Assembly (NCBI RefSeq): GCF_900230255.1
Contig: NZ_OCNJ01000022.1
Location: forward strand, 1-34,071
Direction: 5' to 3'
DNA length: 34,071 nt
Source: Caenispirillum bisanense
GTDB taxonomy: Bacteria; Pseudomonadota; Alphaproteobacteria; Rhodospirillales; Rhodospirillaceae
A program made the translations under genes and the position numbers. How positions within the stretch are numbered: position 1 is the first letter of the stretch; each line of letters begins with the position of its first letter. Under the pieces are notes generated by a model that searched no databases, had not been told where the DNA came from, and saw only the letters and a list, made by a program, of their open reading frames with translations. Shown here piece after piece: positions 26,497 to 33,902 of this stretch.

Positions 26497-28563
26497 ATGG
26501 GCCGCCGTACCGTCTTCGTCGTCGGGGTGCTCGGCACCGCCGCCGCCCTCGTCGCCTCCTACACCCGCATTCTCTTCGTCGACGGCCTGAGCCTGCTCGA
26601 CATCGCGCTCATCGCCGTCTTCGTGCCGCTGGCGCTGTGGCTGGCGCAGTCGTTCTGGACGCTCGGCGCCGGCTTCCTCGTGCTGCTGCTGCGCGGCCCG
26701 GCCCCCGCCGAGCCGCCGGTGCCGGCCGTCACCGCCAAGGGGCCGACGGCCGTGGTGGTACCGGTCTACAACGAAGAGGTCGGACGCGTCTTCGCCGGCA
26801 TCCAGGCCATGCGCCACGACCTCGCCCGCCACGGCCTCGGCGAGCACTTCCACGTCCACGTGCTGTCGGATTCCACCAAGCCCGGCCCCTGGCTGTCGGA
26901 GGTGAACGCCTGGCGCGACCTCGCCGACGGCGCCGACGAGGTGCGCGGCATGCCGCCCGTCTACTACCGCCGCCGCCTGCAGAACCGCGAGCGCAAGGCC
27001 GGCAACATCGCCGACTTCGTGCGCCGCCACGGCCAGCTCTACGAGTACATGGTGGTGCTCGACGCCGACAGCATCATGACCGCGAGCTCCCTCGCCCGGC
27101 TGGTGGCGCGCATGGAGGCCGACCCGCAGGCCGGCCTGGTGCAGGCACCGCCGCGGCTGGCTCGCGGCGAGACCTTCTTCGCCCGCGTGCTGCAGTTCGC
27201 CGGCGCCGTCTACGGCCCGCTGTCGGCCGCCGGCATCGCCTTCTGGGCGGCCGGCGAAGGCAACTACTGGGGCCACAACGCCATCATTCGCACCCGCGCC
27301 TTCTCCGACTGCTGCGGCCTGCCGCACCTGCCGGGGGCGGCGCCGCTCGGCGGCGAGATCCTCAGCCACGACTTCGTGGAAGCGGCCCTCCTGCGCCGCG
27401 GCGGCTGGAAGGTGCTCATCGCCGACGACATCGACGACACCCTGGAAGAGCCGCCGCCGACCGTCGGCGACTTCGCCACCCGCGACCGCCGCTGGTGCCA
27501 GGGCAACCTGCAGCACGCCCGCCTGATCCCGGCGCGCGGCCTGCACTGGGTGAGCCGCCTGCACTTCTCGGTCGGCGTCATGTCCTACGTCAGTTCAGCC
27601 CTGTGGCTGGTGTTCCTGGTGCTGTCGGCCCTGCAGGCCTGGCAGCTGGCGCGCACGCCGGTGAGCTACTTCGCCGACGGTCGGCCCTTCCCGCAGTGGC
27701 CGCTCGACGTCCAGGGGGCGGCACTGGCGCTGCTGGCGGTCGCCATGGGGCTGCTGCTGGTGCCCAAGCTGTTCGGCCTGCTGCTCACCTTGCGCGACGG
27801 CCGCCTGCGGCGGTCGCTCGGCGGCGGCGGGCGGGTGACACTCGGCGTGCTGATCGAGACGGTCTATACCGCCCTGCTCGCCCCCATCATGATGCTGCTG
27901 CACGCGCTGGCCGTGTTCTCCACCATGCTCGGCAAGGCCGTCGGCTGGTCGGCGCAGAACCGCACGGCGTCCGAAGGCGCCTTCGAGGCCCACCTGGAAC
28001 GCTGGCTGCCCTTCACCGCCATCGGCACCGCCGCCACCGCCGGCGCCTGGGTGACCTCGCCGACCCTGGCGCTGTGGCTGTCGCCGGTGGAGGCCGGCCT
28101 GATCCTGGCCCCCCTGGTGGTGTGGCTGGGCGACAGCCGCCGCCTCGGCCTCGCCCTGCGCCGCGCCCGCCTGCTGCTGACCCGCGAGGAGACGCAGCCC
28201 TCGCCGGTCCTGCAGACCCTCGACCGCCTCATGCTGGAGGAGGATCAGTCGACCCGCCCCGGCCGCACCGAGTTGCTGGCCTGGACCGTGCTCGACGCCG
28301 ACCGCCTGCGCGACCACCTGGACCTGCTGCCGCTGGCCGGCCAGGAGTCGCGGGCGAGCGCCGAGGACGCCGCCGCCGCCGCCCGCAAGCTGCGCTACCT
28401 CGGCCCCGCCTCGCTGAGCGACGCCGAGGCCCTGGCGGTGCTGGAACACGCCGAGGCGCTACAGGGGCTGCATGCCGCCTGCTGGACCCGCTCGCTGGCC
28501 GGCGACTGGCCCGACGCGCCGCCCCTGCCGCCGCGCCCCGACACGCACAAACTGGCCGGATGA
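26497..28563 (+). CDS. opgH: Glucan glucosyltransferase OpgH (MdoH, GT2)
   Basis: 688 residues. Two N-terminal helices (about 5-24 and 33-64) lead to a cytosolic GT2 domain with D125 (LSDSTKPG), DAD 189-191 (VVLDADSIM), D292 (LSHDFVEAALLRRGGW) and the RDRRWCQGNLQH acceptor motif (329-340), then six or so membrane helices and a C-terminal cytosolic tail. It polymerises glucose from UDP-glucose into beta-1,2-linked chains and exports them. The cytosolic N-terminal region of about 140 residues of E. coli OpgH, which contacts FtsZ, is missing: the protein starts MGRRT at the first helix. Strong ribosome site AGGAGG before ATG 26497. Confidence 0.95.
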   Translation: MGRRTVFVVGVLGTAAALVASYTRILFVDGLSLLDIALIAVFVPLALWLAQSFWTLGAGFLVLLLRGPAPAEPPVPAVTAKGPTAVVVPVYNEEVGRVFAGIQAMRHDLARHGLGEHFHVHVLSDSTKPGPWLSEVNAWRDLADGADEVRGMPPVYYRRRLQNRERKAGNIADFVRRHGQLYEYMVVLDADSIMTASSLARLVARMEADPQAGLVQAPPRLARGETFFARVLQFAGAVYGPLSAAGIAFWAAGEGNYWGHNAIIRTRAFSDCCGLPHLPGAAPLGGEILSHDFVEAALLRRGGWKVLIADDIDDTLEEPPPTVGDFATRDRRWCQGNLQHARLIPARGLHWVSRLHFSVGVMSYVSSALWLVFLVLSALQAWQLARTPVSYFADGRPFPQWPLDVQGAALALLAVAMGLLLVPKLFGLLLTLRDGRLRRSLGGGGRVTLGVLIETVYTALLAPIMMLLHALAVFSTMLGKAVGWSAQNRTASEGAFEAHLERWLPFTAIGTAATAGAWVTSPTLALWLSPVEAGLILAPLVVWLGDSRRLGLALRRARLLLTREETQPSPVLQTLDRLMLEEDQSTRPGRTELLAWTVLDADRLRDHLDLLPLAGQESRASAEDAAAAARKLRYLGPASLSDAEALAVLEHAEALQGLHAACWTRSLAGDWPDAPPLPPRPDTHKLAG

Positions 28564-29561
28564 GCGGGCACCGCGCTCCTGCCGCCGCCGCCCTCGCCCT
28601 GCTCGCCTGTCTCACCGCCGCCGCCCCCGCCGGCGCGGCGCCGGAGGCCGACGAGCGGGTGCGGGTGCGGCTGAGCAACGGCGACGTCCTGAGCGGCCGC
28701 CTCTTGCGCGACACGCCGGAGGAAGTGGTGATCGAATCGGGCGTGCTGGGCGAAGTCGCCATCCCGCGCCCCGAGGTCACCGGGCTGATGAGCGCCACCG
28801 CCGCCGGTCCTCTGCCGCCCCGCCTGCCGCCGGTGCCGCAGCGCAAGCCCGTGCTGCCCGATCCCGCGCCGCCGGCTGACGAGGCGGAGAAGCCGCTCAC
28901 CGGCGAACTGGCCGTCGGCCTGCGGCTGTTCTCGGGGCGCAACGACCGCAGCGAGATCTACCTCGACGGCGAGGCGGCCATCGCCTGGCGCGACCACCGC
29001 CTGTCGCTCGACGCCGAGGTGGAGCGCGACCGCCTGGGCGAGGAGCAGATCGAGGACAGCTTCGACACCGAACTGCGCCTCGACCTCGGCGTCGACGAGC
29101 CGCCCACCATCTCCCCCACCGCCCGCTGGAAGCGCGACGAGAGCGACGGCATCGCCCTGCGCCAGGAATACTCGGTGCTGTTCGGCTCGCCGCTGGTGGA
29201 CGAGGAGGACGGCCGCTACCTGCGGCTGGAGGCCGGGCCGGTCTACTACCACGAGCGCCCGGTCGGCGACCTGCCCGACGGCGAGGGCATCCAGTCGGGC
29301 GTCGGCGTCACCTGGGGACTGAAGGCCGCCTGGCCGCTGGCCGAGCGCCTGCGCTTCGTCCACGACCAGACCGGCCTGCTGCCCATCGGCCTGCAAGGCA
29401 GCGGCACGCCGTGGATCGAGACCTCCACCGGCCTGCGCTACAGCTTCCAGGAGGGGCTGTTCCTGCGCGCCCTCTACGACCTCGACTGGGACGGCGACAC
29501 GCCGGCCGATGTCGACCCGCTGGAGCGGGTGCTGCGCATCACGGTGGGATACGCTTTTTAA
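28560..29561 (+). CDS. DUF481 (YdiY-like) outer-membrane barrel protein in the opg operon
   Basis: 333 residues, start overlapping the opgH stop as ATGA. Signal peptide (about 1-26), then a small SH3/Sm-like beta module (about 33-75, VRVRLSNGDVLSGRLL, VVIESGVLGEVAIP), a Pro linker (83-105), and a DUF481 beta-barrel (about 110-333) ending in the outer-membrane signature VGYAF with terminal Phe. Alternating strands such as SLDAEVERDRL, LRLEAGPVYYHE and GLRYSF support a barrel. DUF481 includes the salt-induced YdiY. Its coupling to opgH suggests a role linked to periplasmic glucan or osmotic state; this is inference. Confidence 0.85.
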   Translation: MSGHRAPAAAALALLACLTAAAPAGAAPEADERVRVRLSNGDVLSGRLLRDTPEEVVIESGVLGEVAIPRPEVTGLMSATAAGPLPPRLPPVPQRKPVLPDPAPPADEAEKPLTGELAVGLRLFSGRNDRSEIYLDGEAAIAWRDHRLSLDAEVERDRLGEEQIEDSFDTELRLDLGVDEPPTISPTARWKRDESDGIALRQEYSVLFGSPLVDEEDGRYLRLEAGPVYYHERPVGDLPDGEGIQSGVGVTWGLKAAWPLAERLRFVHDQTGLLPIGLQGSGTPWIETSTGLRYSFQEGLFLRALYDLDWDGDTPADVDPLERVLRITVGYAF

Positions 29562-29570
29562 CGATAGGAA

Positions 29571-29621
29571 TAGAATTTTCGCAACATGACTTGCGCGGAG
29601 GGGCAACCCTGCGCAACATGA
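29571..29621 (+). promoter_or_regulatory. Candidate promoter and direct-repeat operator before the transketolase
   Basis: TAGAAT (29571-29576) in an unusually AT-rich stretch is a good -10 candidate, though no matching -35 is evident. CGCAACATGA occurs twice, at 29580-29589 and 29612-29621, 32 bases apart, or three helical turns, just downstream. Such spacing suits a regulator binding one face of the DNA. The regulator is unknown. Confidence 0.4.
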
Positions 29622-29671
29622 GTGCTGCCGCCGGCCAAGAAACACACGATCGCCAGGGAGACTCGCCCACC

Positions 29672-32101
29672 ATGAACCACGCGCCCGTCCGCAGCCGCCC
29701 GCCGCTCGACGACCGCCGCCTGCAGCTGCTCGGGCAGCTGGAGAAGAAGACGCTGTGGCTGTCCCACTGGATGATCCACAACGCCAACCACATCCGCCCC
29801 AAGCCCGAGCCCCTGAAGGTGGGCGGCCATCAGGCGAGCTGCGCCTCCATGGCGACGCTGATGACGGCGCTGTACTTCCACGAACTGCGGCCCGAGGACC
29901 GGGTGGCGGTGAAGCCGCACGCGAGCCCCCTGTTCCACGCCATCCAGTACCTGCTCGGCCACCAGGACCGCGACCGGCTGGAGCGCTTCCGTGCCTTCGG
30001 CGGCGCCCAGTCCTATCCGTCGCGCACCAAGGACGCCGACGACGTGGACTTCTCCACCGGCTCGGTCGGCCTCGGCGCGGCGCAGACCATCTTCGCGAGC
30101 CTCGTGCAGGACTACCTGGTGGAGCACGGCTGGATGCAGGGCCGCCCGCCCGGCCGCATGATCGCCCTGGTGGGCGACGCCGAGCTGGACGAGGGCAACG
30201 TCTACGAGGCGCTGCTGGAAGGCTGGAAGAACCACCTGCGGAACTGCTGGTGGATCATCGACTACAACCGCCAGAGCCTGGACGCCATCGTCCGCGACAA
30301 CCTGTTCACCCGCTTCGACGAGCTGTTCCGCGCCTTCGGGTGGGAGGTCGTCACCATCAAGTACGGCCACGCCCTGCGCGCCGCCTTCGCCGAACCGGGC
30401 GGCGAGCGCCTGCGCGAGTGGATCGACGCCTGCCCCAACCAGCTCTATTCCGCCCTCACCTTCCAGGGTGGCGCAGCGTGGCGCAAGCGCCTGCTCGACG
30501 ACATCGGCGACCAGGGCCCGGTGTCGGCCCTGCTGGAGGCGCGCTCCGACGACGAGCTGGCGCGGCTCATGACCAACCTGGGCGGCCACGACCTGCCGGC
30601 CCTGCTGGAAGCCTTCGCCACCGCCCCGACCGACCGACCGGTGGTGTTCATCGCTTATACCATCAAGGGCTACGGCACGCCGCTGGCCGGCCACAAGGAC
30701 AACCACGGCGGCATCATGACCGTCGACCAGATGGCCGCCTTCAAGACCGACCACCGCATCGCCGACGGCCGCGAGTTCGAGCCCTTCGAGGGGCTGGCCG
30801 AGGACGTGGCGCGCGACCTGCCCGCGTTCCTGGAGAGCGTGCCCTTCGCCCGCACCTTCCCGCGCCGCTTCGCCGCCCCGCGCCTCGCCGTGCCCGACAC
30901 CCTGCCGTTCCAGCCGGCCGAGACGTTGTCGACCCAGGAAGGCTTCGGCAAGCTGATGGCCGAGCTGGGCAAGGCGCGCGAGGACTTCGCCGGGCGCATC
31001 GTCACCACCTCACCCGACGTCGCCTCCTCCACAGGCCTGTCGGGGTGGATCAACCGCGTCGGCCTGTTCTCCCGCATGCCGCAGGAGGACACCTTCAAGG
31101 CCGAGAAGGTGCCGAGCCTGCAGAAGTGGGGCCTGACGCCGGAAGGCCGCCATGTGGAACTGGGCATCGCCGAGATGAACCTGTTCCTCATGCTGTCGGC
31201 CGCCGGCCTGTCGCACAGCCTGTTCGGCGAGCGCCTGCTGCCGGTCGGCACGCTGTACGACCCCTTCGTCATGCGCGGCCTCGATGCCCTCAACTACGCC
31301 TGCTACCAGGATGCCCGGTTCGTGCTGGCGGGCACGCCCTCGGGCGTCACGCTGGCGCCGGAGGGCGGCGCCCACCAGTCCATCGGCACGCCGCTCATCG
31401 GCATGGCGCAGGACGGGCTGGCGAGCTTCGAGCCGGCCTGGGTGGACGAGCTGGCGGCCATCCTCGCCTGGAGCTTCGACTACATGCAGCGCGACGGGTC
31501 CGACCCGGCGCCCGAACACGACTGGCTGCGCGACGAGACCGGCGGCAGCGTCTACCTGCGCCTGTCGACCCGCCAGTTGGAGCAGCCGACGCGCACCCTC
31601 GACAAGGCCTTGCGCGACCAGATCGTCGCCGGCGGCTACTGGCTGCGGCCGCCGAGCCCGTCGACCTCCGTCGTGCTCGCCTACCAGGGCGCCGTCGCGC
31701 CGAACGTGATGCAGGCTGCCCTGCGCCTGGCCGAGCGGCGGGCCGACGTCGGCGTGCTGGCGGTGACCTCCGCCGACCGCCTGGACGCCGGCTGGCGCGC
31801 CGCCCAGCGCACCCGCCGCCGCGACCGCGACGCCGAGGACCGCGCCCGCCCGTCGCATGTGGAGCGCCTGCTGGCCGCCGTGCCGCGCGACGCCCTGCTG
31901 GTGACCATCCTCGACGGCCACCCGGCCACCCTGTCGTGGCTCGGCGGCGTGCGCGGCCACCGGGTGCAGGCGCTGGGGGTGGAGCACTTCGGCCAGTCGG
32001 GCACCATCCCCGACCTCCACCGCGCCTACGGCCTGGACGCCGCCGCCATCGTCGAAGCGGTGGAAGAAGGCCTGCGCCGCCCAGGCTTTGCGGAGGTGTA
32101 G
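29672..32101 (+). CDS. AceE-like transketolase / 2-oxoacid dehydrogenase E1 (ThDP enzyme)
   Basis: 809 residues, a single-chain ThDP enzyme that resembles homodimeric pyruvate dehydrogenase E1 more than classical transketolase. WLSHWMIHNANHIRP, LKVGGHQASCASMATLMTAL and VKPHASPLFHAIQYLLG are hallmarks of a group often annotated 'transketolase' in alphaproteobacteria. The ThDP motif runs from GDAELDEGN (168-176) to DYNRQ (N199). The pyrimidine domain (about 430-640) has HVELGIAEMNLFLML with its conserved Glu, and the TK C-terminal domain follows. The true substrate is uncertain. No E2/E3 genes are nearby. ATG 29672 has GGGAG about 12 bases upstream. Confidence 0.85.
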   Translation: MNHAPVRSRPPLDDRRLQLLGQLEKKTLWLSHWMIHNANHIRPKPEPLKVGGHQASCASMATLMTALYFHELRPEDRVAVKPHASPLFHAIQYLLGHQDRDRLERFRAFGGAQSYPSRTKDADDVDFSTGSVGLGAAQTIFASLVQDYLVEHGWMQGRPPGRMIALVGDAELDEGNVYEALLEGWKNHLRNCWWIIDYNRQSLDAIVRDNLFTRFDELFRAFGWEVVTIKYGHALRAAFAEPGGERLREWIDACPNQLYSALTFQGGAAWRKRLLDDIGDQGPVSALLEARSDDELARLMTNLGGHDLPALLEAFATAPTDRPVVFIAYTIKGYGTPLAGHKDNHGGIMTVDQMAAFKTDHRIADGREFEPFEGLAEDVARDLPAFLESVPFARTFPRRFAAPRLAVPDTLPFQPAETLSTQEGFGKLMAELGKAREDFAGRIVTTSPDVASSTGLSGWINRVGLFSRMPQEDTFKAEKVPSLQKWGLTPEGRHVELGIAEMNLFLMLSAAGLSHSLFGERLLPVGTLYDPFVMRGLDALNYACYQDARFVLAGTPSGVTLAPEGGAHQSIGTPLIGMAQDGLASFEPAWVDELAAILAWSFDYMQRDGSDPAPEHDWLRDETGGSVYLRLSTRQLEQPTRTLDKALRDQIVAGGYWLRPPSPSTSVVLAYQGAVAPNVMQAALRLAERRADVGVLAVTSADRLDAGWRAAQRTRRRDRDAEDRARPSHVERLLAAVPRDALLVTILDGHPATLSWLGGVRGHRVQALGVEHFGQSGTIPDLHRAYGLDAAAIVEAVEEGLRRPGFAEV

Positions 32102-32136
32102 GCCGGGGCGTCGGGGGCCGATCGGGAGAACGACAG

Positions 32137-32163
32137 ACCCGCCGTCTCGCGACGGCGGGTTTC
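32137..32163 (+). terminator. Intrinsic terminator after the transketolase
   Basis: ACCCGCCGTC (32137-32146) pairs perfectly with GACGGCGGGT (32151-32160) around a TCGC tetraloop, followed by TTCGTC. The 10-bp GC stem with the tight loop lies 36 bases after the stop codon. Confidence 0.75.
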
Positions 32164-32236
32164 GTCGCCTCGCCGAGGGGAGAGTACGCCACCGTCCCGG
32201 CGTTCTGCCGACGCCCGCAGCGCCGCGTGCAAACGG

Positions 32237-32270
32237 CGACGCCGCCCTGGCGTGAGCCTGGGCGGCGTCG
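32237..32270 (-). terminator. Hairpin downstream of the relaxase-associated genes
   Basis: CGACGCCGCCC (32237-32247) and GGGCGGCGTCG (32260-32270) form a perfect 11-bp stem with a 12-base loop. On the minus strand it is followed by CCGTTTG, a poor T-run, 83 bases past the end of the small minus-strand gene. It may end that operon. The rest of 32164-32352 holds no gene I can support. Confidence 0.4.
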
Positions 32271-32352
32271 AGGAACGGGTTGGTTGCGGGGGCACGAATC
32301 CACCGACGTCGAAGAAGAGTGCTTCGACTGCCAGACGTCCCAATCCCCACAG

Positions 32353-32727
32353 TCATGATGACCGTGGCTGTGCCCCAAAGGCGGGCGGTGCCTGCCGTGG
32401 CGTAAGGCTCTGACGCTCGGCCTGCCTGATCAACATGCCCCAGGACCGCCAGAGGGGGAGGTACTCCATGATGACGACCAACGACATACCGGTGCCCGGC
32501 GCAGGCGGGTCGCCCCTCTGGCGCCGTTTAGCCGCCTGTCGAATGCGCACCCGCAGAACCTCCTCACGCCAAGCATCCGCCTCCTCCACCGAACGGAGAT
32601 AGGCGGCAAGATCCTGGTCCAGCCCGACCTTGCGGCGATGCTCAGGATGGCACCGTCCGTGCGAGAGCAGAAGGCGACGCACCGCCCTCGCAAGGGCCAT
32701 CTCAGACTTTGACGGCGGGTCGGTCAT
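32353..32727 (-). CDS. Small relaxase-associated protein, unknown function
   Basis: 124 residues from ATG 32727 (ATG 32730 is also possible), with GAAGAGG just upstream. The start overlaps the relaxase end by about 26 bases, so the two are coupled. The protein is basic and helical: SEMALARAVRRLLLSHGRCHPEHRRKVGLDQ, then AAYLRSVEEADAWREEVLRVRIRQAAKR and a hydrophobic-basic C-terminus. I do not recognise a family. Its place behind a relaxase suggests an accessory mobilisation gene or a leftover of one. Base composition is lower in GC than in the chromosomal genes to the left. Confidence 0.55.
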   Translation of the reverse strand: MTDPPSKSEMALARAVRRLLLSHGRCHPEHRRKVGLDQDLAAYLRSVEEADAWREEVLRVRIRQAAKRRQRGDPPAPGTGMSLVVIMEYLPLWRSWGMLIRQAERQSLTPRQAPPAFGAQPRSS

Positions 32728-33723
32728 CATGGGCCTCTTCAGGCGTCGGATCTTCTTCATCCAGACCCAGACGCTTCCGCAGGTGCTCGGGCATTGGCAC
32801 CTGCTGCGTCTCGGGACACTGAGGCTCGCAATCAAGCGTAATGCTCTGCGGGTCGTAGCCTTGGCGGATCGCCTCCTGCTTGGCACGATGCTGGAAGGCG
32901 GCCGAGCCTGAAAAGTGGATGCCCTTCCACCCCCTTTGCCTTGCAGCTTCGACCAGCGCGCGGACTTGTTCATCCGACGGCTCCCCGTCCGTCTCCAGCG
33001 TGATGCCGTCGCCCTGGTCAAGCCAGCGCGCGCCCAGCCACAGAAAACGGAGACCGTCCAAGCCTCGCTGGACGTCGGTTGCGCCTTGCCGTCGCCAATA
33101 CTCCTCGATCTCGTCCCAACTTACAGGCGCCCAGGTCTGGGCCTTGGCCTGAATGGTCTGTGTGTTCGCTCTCTTCCCCATCTTTTTCTCCCCTCGTTGC
33201 TGTGCTGCTTTCGCCTCTTCGACGGTCGGCAGATCATCAATCTGAAGGTCTGCGAGCCGCTTCCTCACCTCCGCCGCCCGCACCCCCAGCCTGCGTGCCA
33301 AGGCGTGAACGGTGCCGCCTTCATCCACGGCCACCACGCCGCGCCGGCCTTGTGCCAGCACCAACCAGCGCGCCGCCGTTTCATCTCTGAACCCACGCCC
33401 ATCGCTGGACGCCGCCCATGCTTGACAGAGCCGGTTGGCGACCGACATCGTCGGCACGCCCGTTCTCAAGCTGGCCTGCCAATCCCGGTGGTTTGCCTTC
33501 GCTACCGGTCGACGTGTCCCCCTTGGGCGGGTGTGGACGCCCTGCACTGGCGTCAGCCCCCATCGCCGTTCCAGCGTGCGGCTCACTTCTTCATGCCGCC
33601 GATAGTTACGGCTGTCAGAGGCGCACTTGAGCGTTTCGGGATGCACCCTGCCCCAAACCACATGCAGATGCTGTCGGCCGTTCTTGGTGTGGAGCACCAG
33701 CACCCGCTGGTGCCCCTCCAGGC
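32702..33723 (-). pseudogene. Relaxase/mobilisation nuclease, 5' part removed by an IS insertion
   Basis: The frame is open to the edge of the IS21-type element and codes for about 340 residues of a plasmid-type relaxase. The HUH motif III is visible as NGRQHLHVVWGRVHPETL, followed by DSRNYRRHEEVSRTLERRWG. A middle part (RLCQAWAASSDGRGFRDETA, GGTVHALARRLGVR) is typical of large alphaproteobacterial relaxases, and the C-terminus has an LPD7-like end (VEAARQRGWKGIHFSGSAAF). The N-terminal part with the catalytic Tyr and motif I is absent; homology begins at LEGHQRVLVLH, right where IS-like DNA starts. Although the frame continues to 34009, those codons are IS sequence. Overlaps the next small gene by about 26 bases. 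Confidence 0.7.
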
Positions 33724-33769
33724 TGCACAGCGACATTGAACTTGACGAGCCAGCGACATTGTTGGTGAC

Positions 33770-33822
33770 GACAGGGTCCGACCGGAGGGCGGGCGTAGCC
33801 CGGCCGTAGGTCGGACCCTGTC
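33770..33822. repeat. Nested palindrome in the IS21-type left end
   Basis: GACAGGGTCCGACC (33770-33783) and GGTCGGACCCTGTC (33809-33822) are perfect 14-bp inverted arms. Between them CGGGC / GCCCG forms an inner hairpin around GTA. It lies upstream of istA and has no T-run. It may shield istA from transcripts entering from outside, or be a transposase or host-factor site. Confidence 0.75.
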
Positions 33823-33902
33823 CGGCGCGGGTTTTGCCCTCGCCAGTGGCCGCGACGGCTGCCAAGGACATCCGGTCTTCAACCGCCAAGAAGATGACCG
33901 TG

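Noticed and set aside
33770-33822. Integron attC site or tRNA-like structure
   Set aside because: No attC core-site sequences and no integrase; no anticodon arm or CCA-type acceptor. An IS-end palindrome explains it better.
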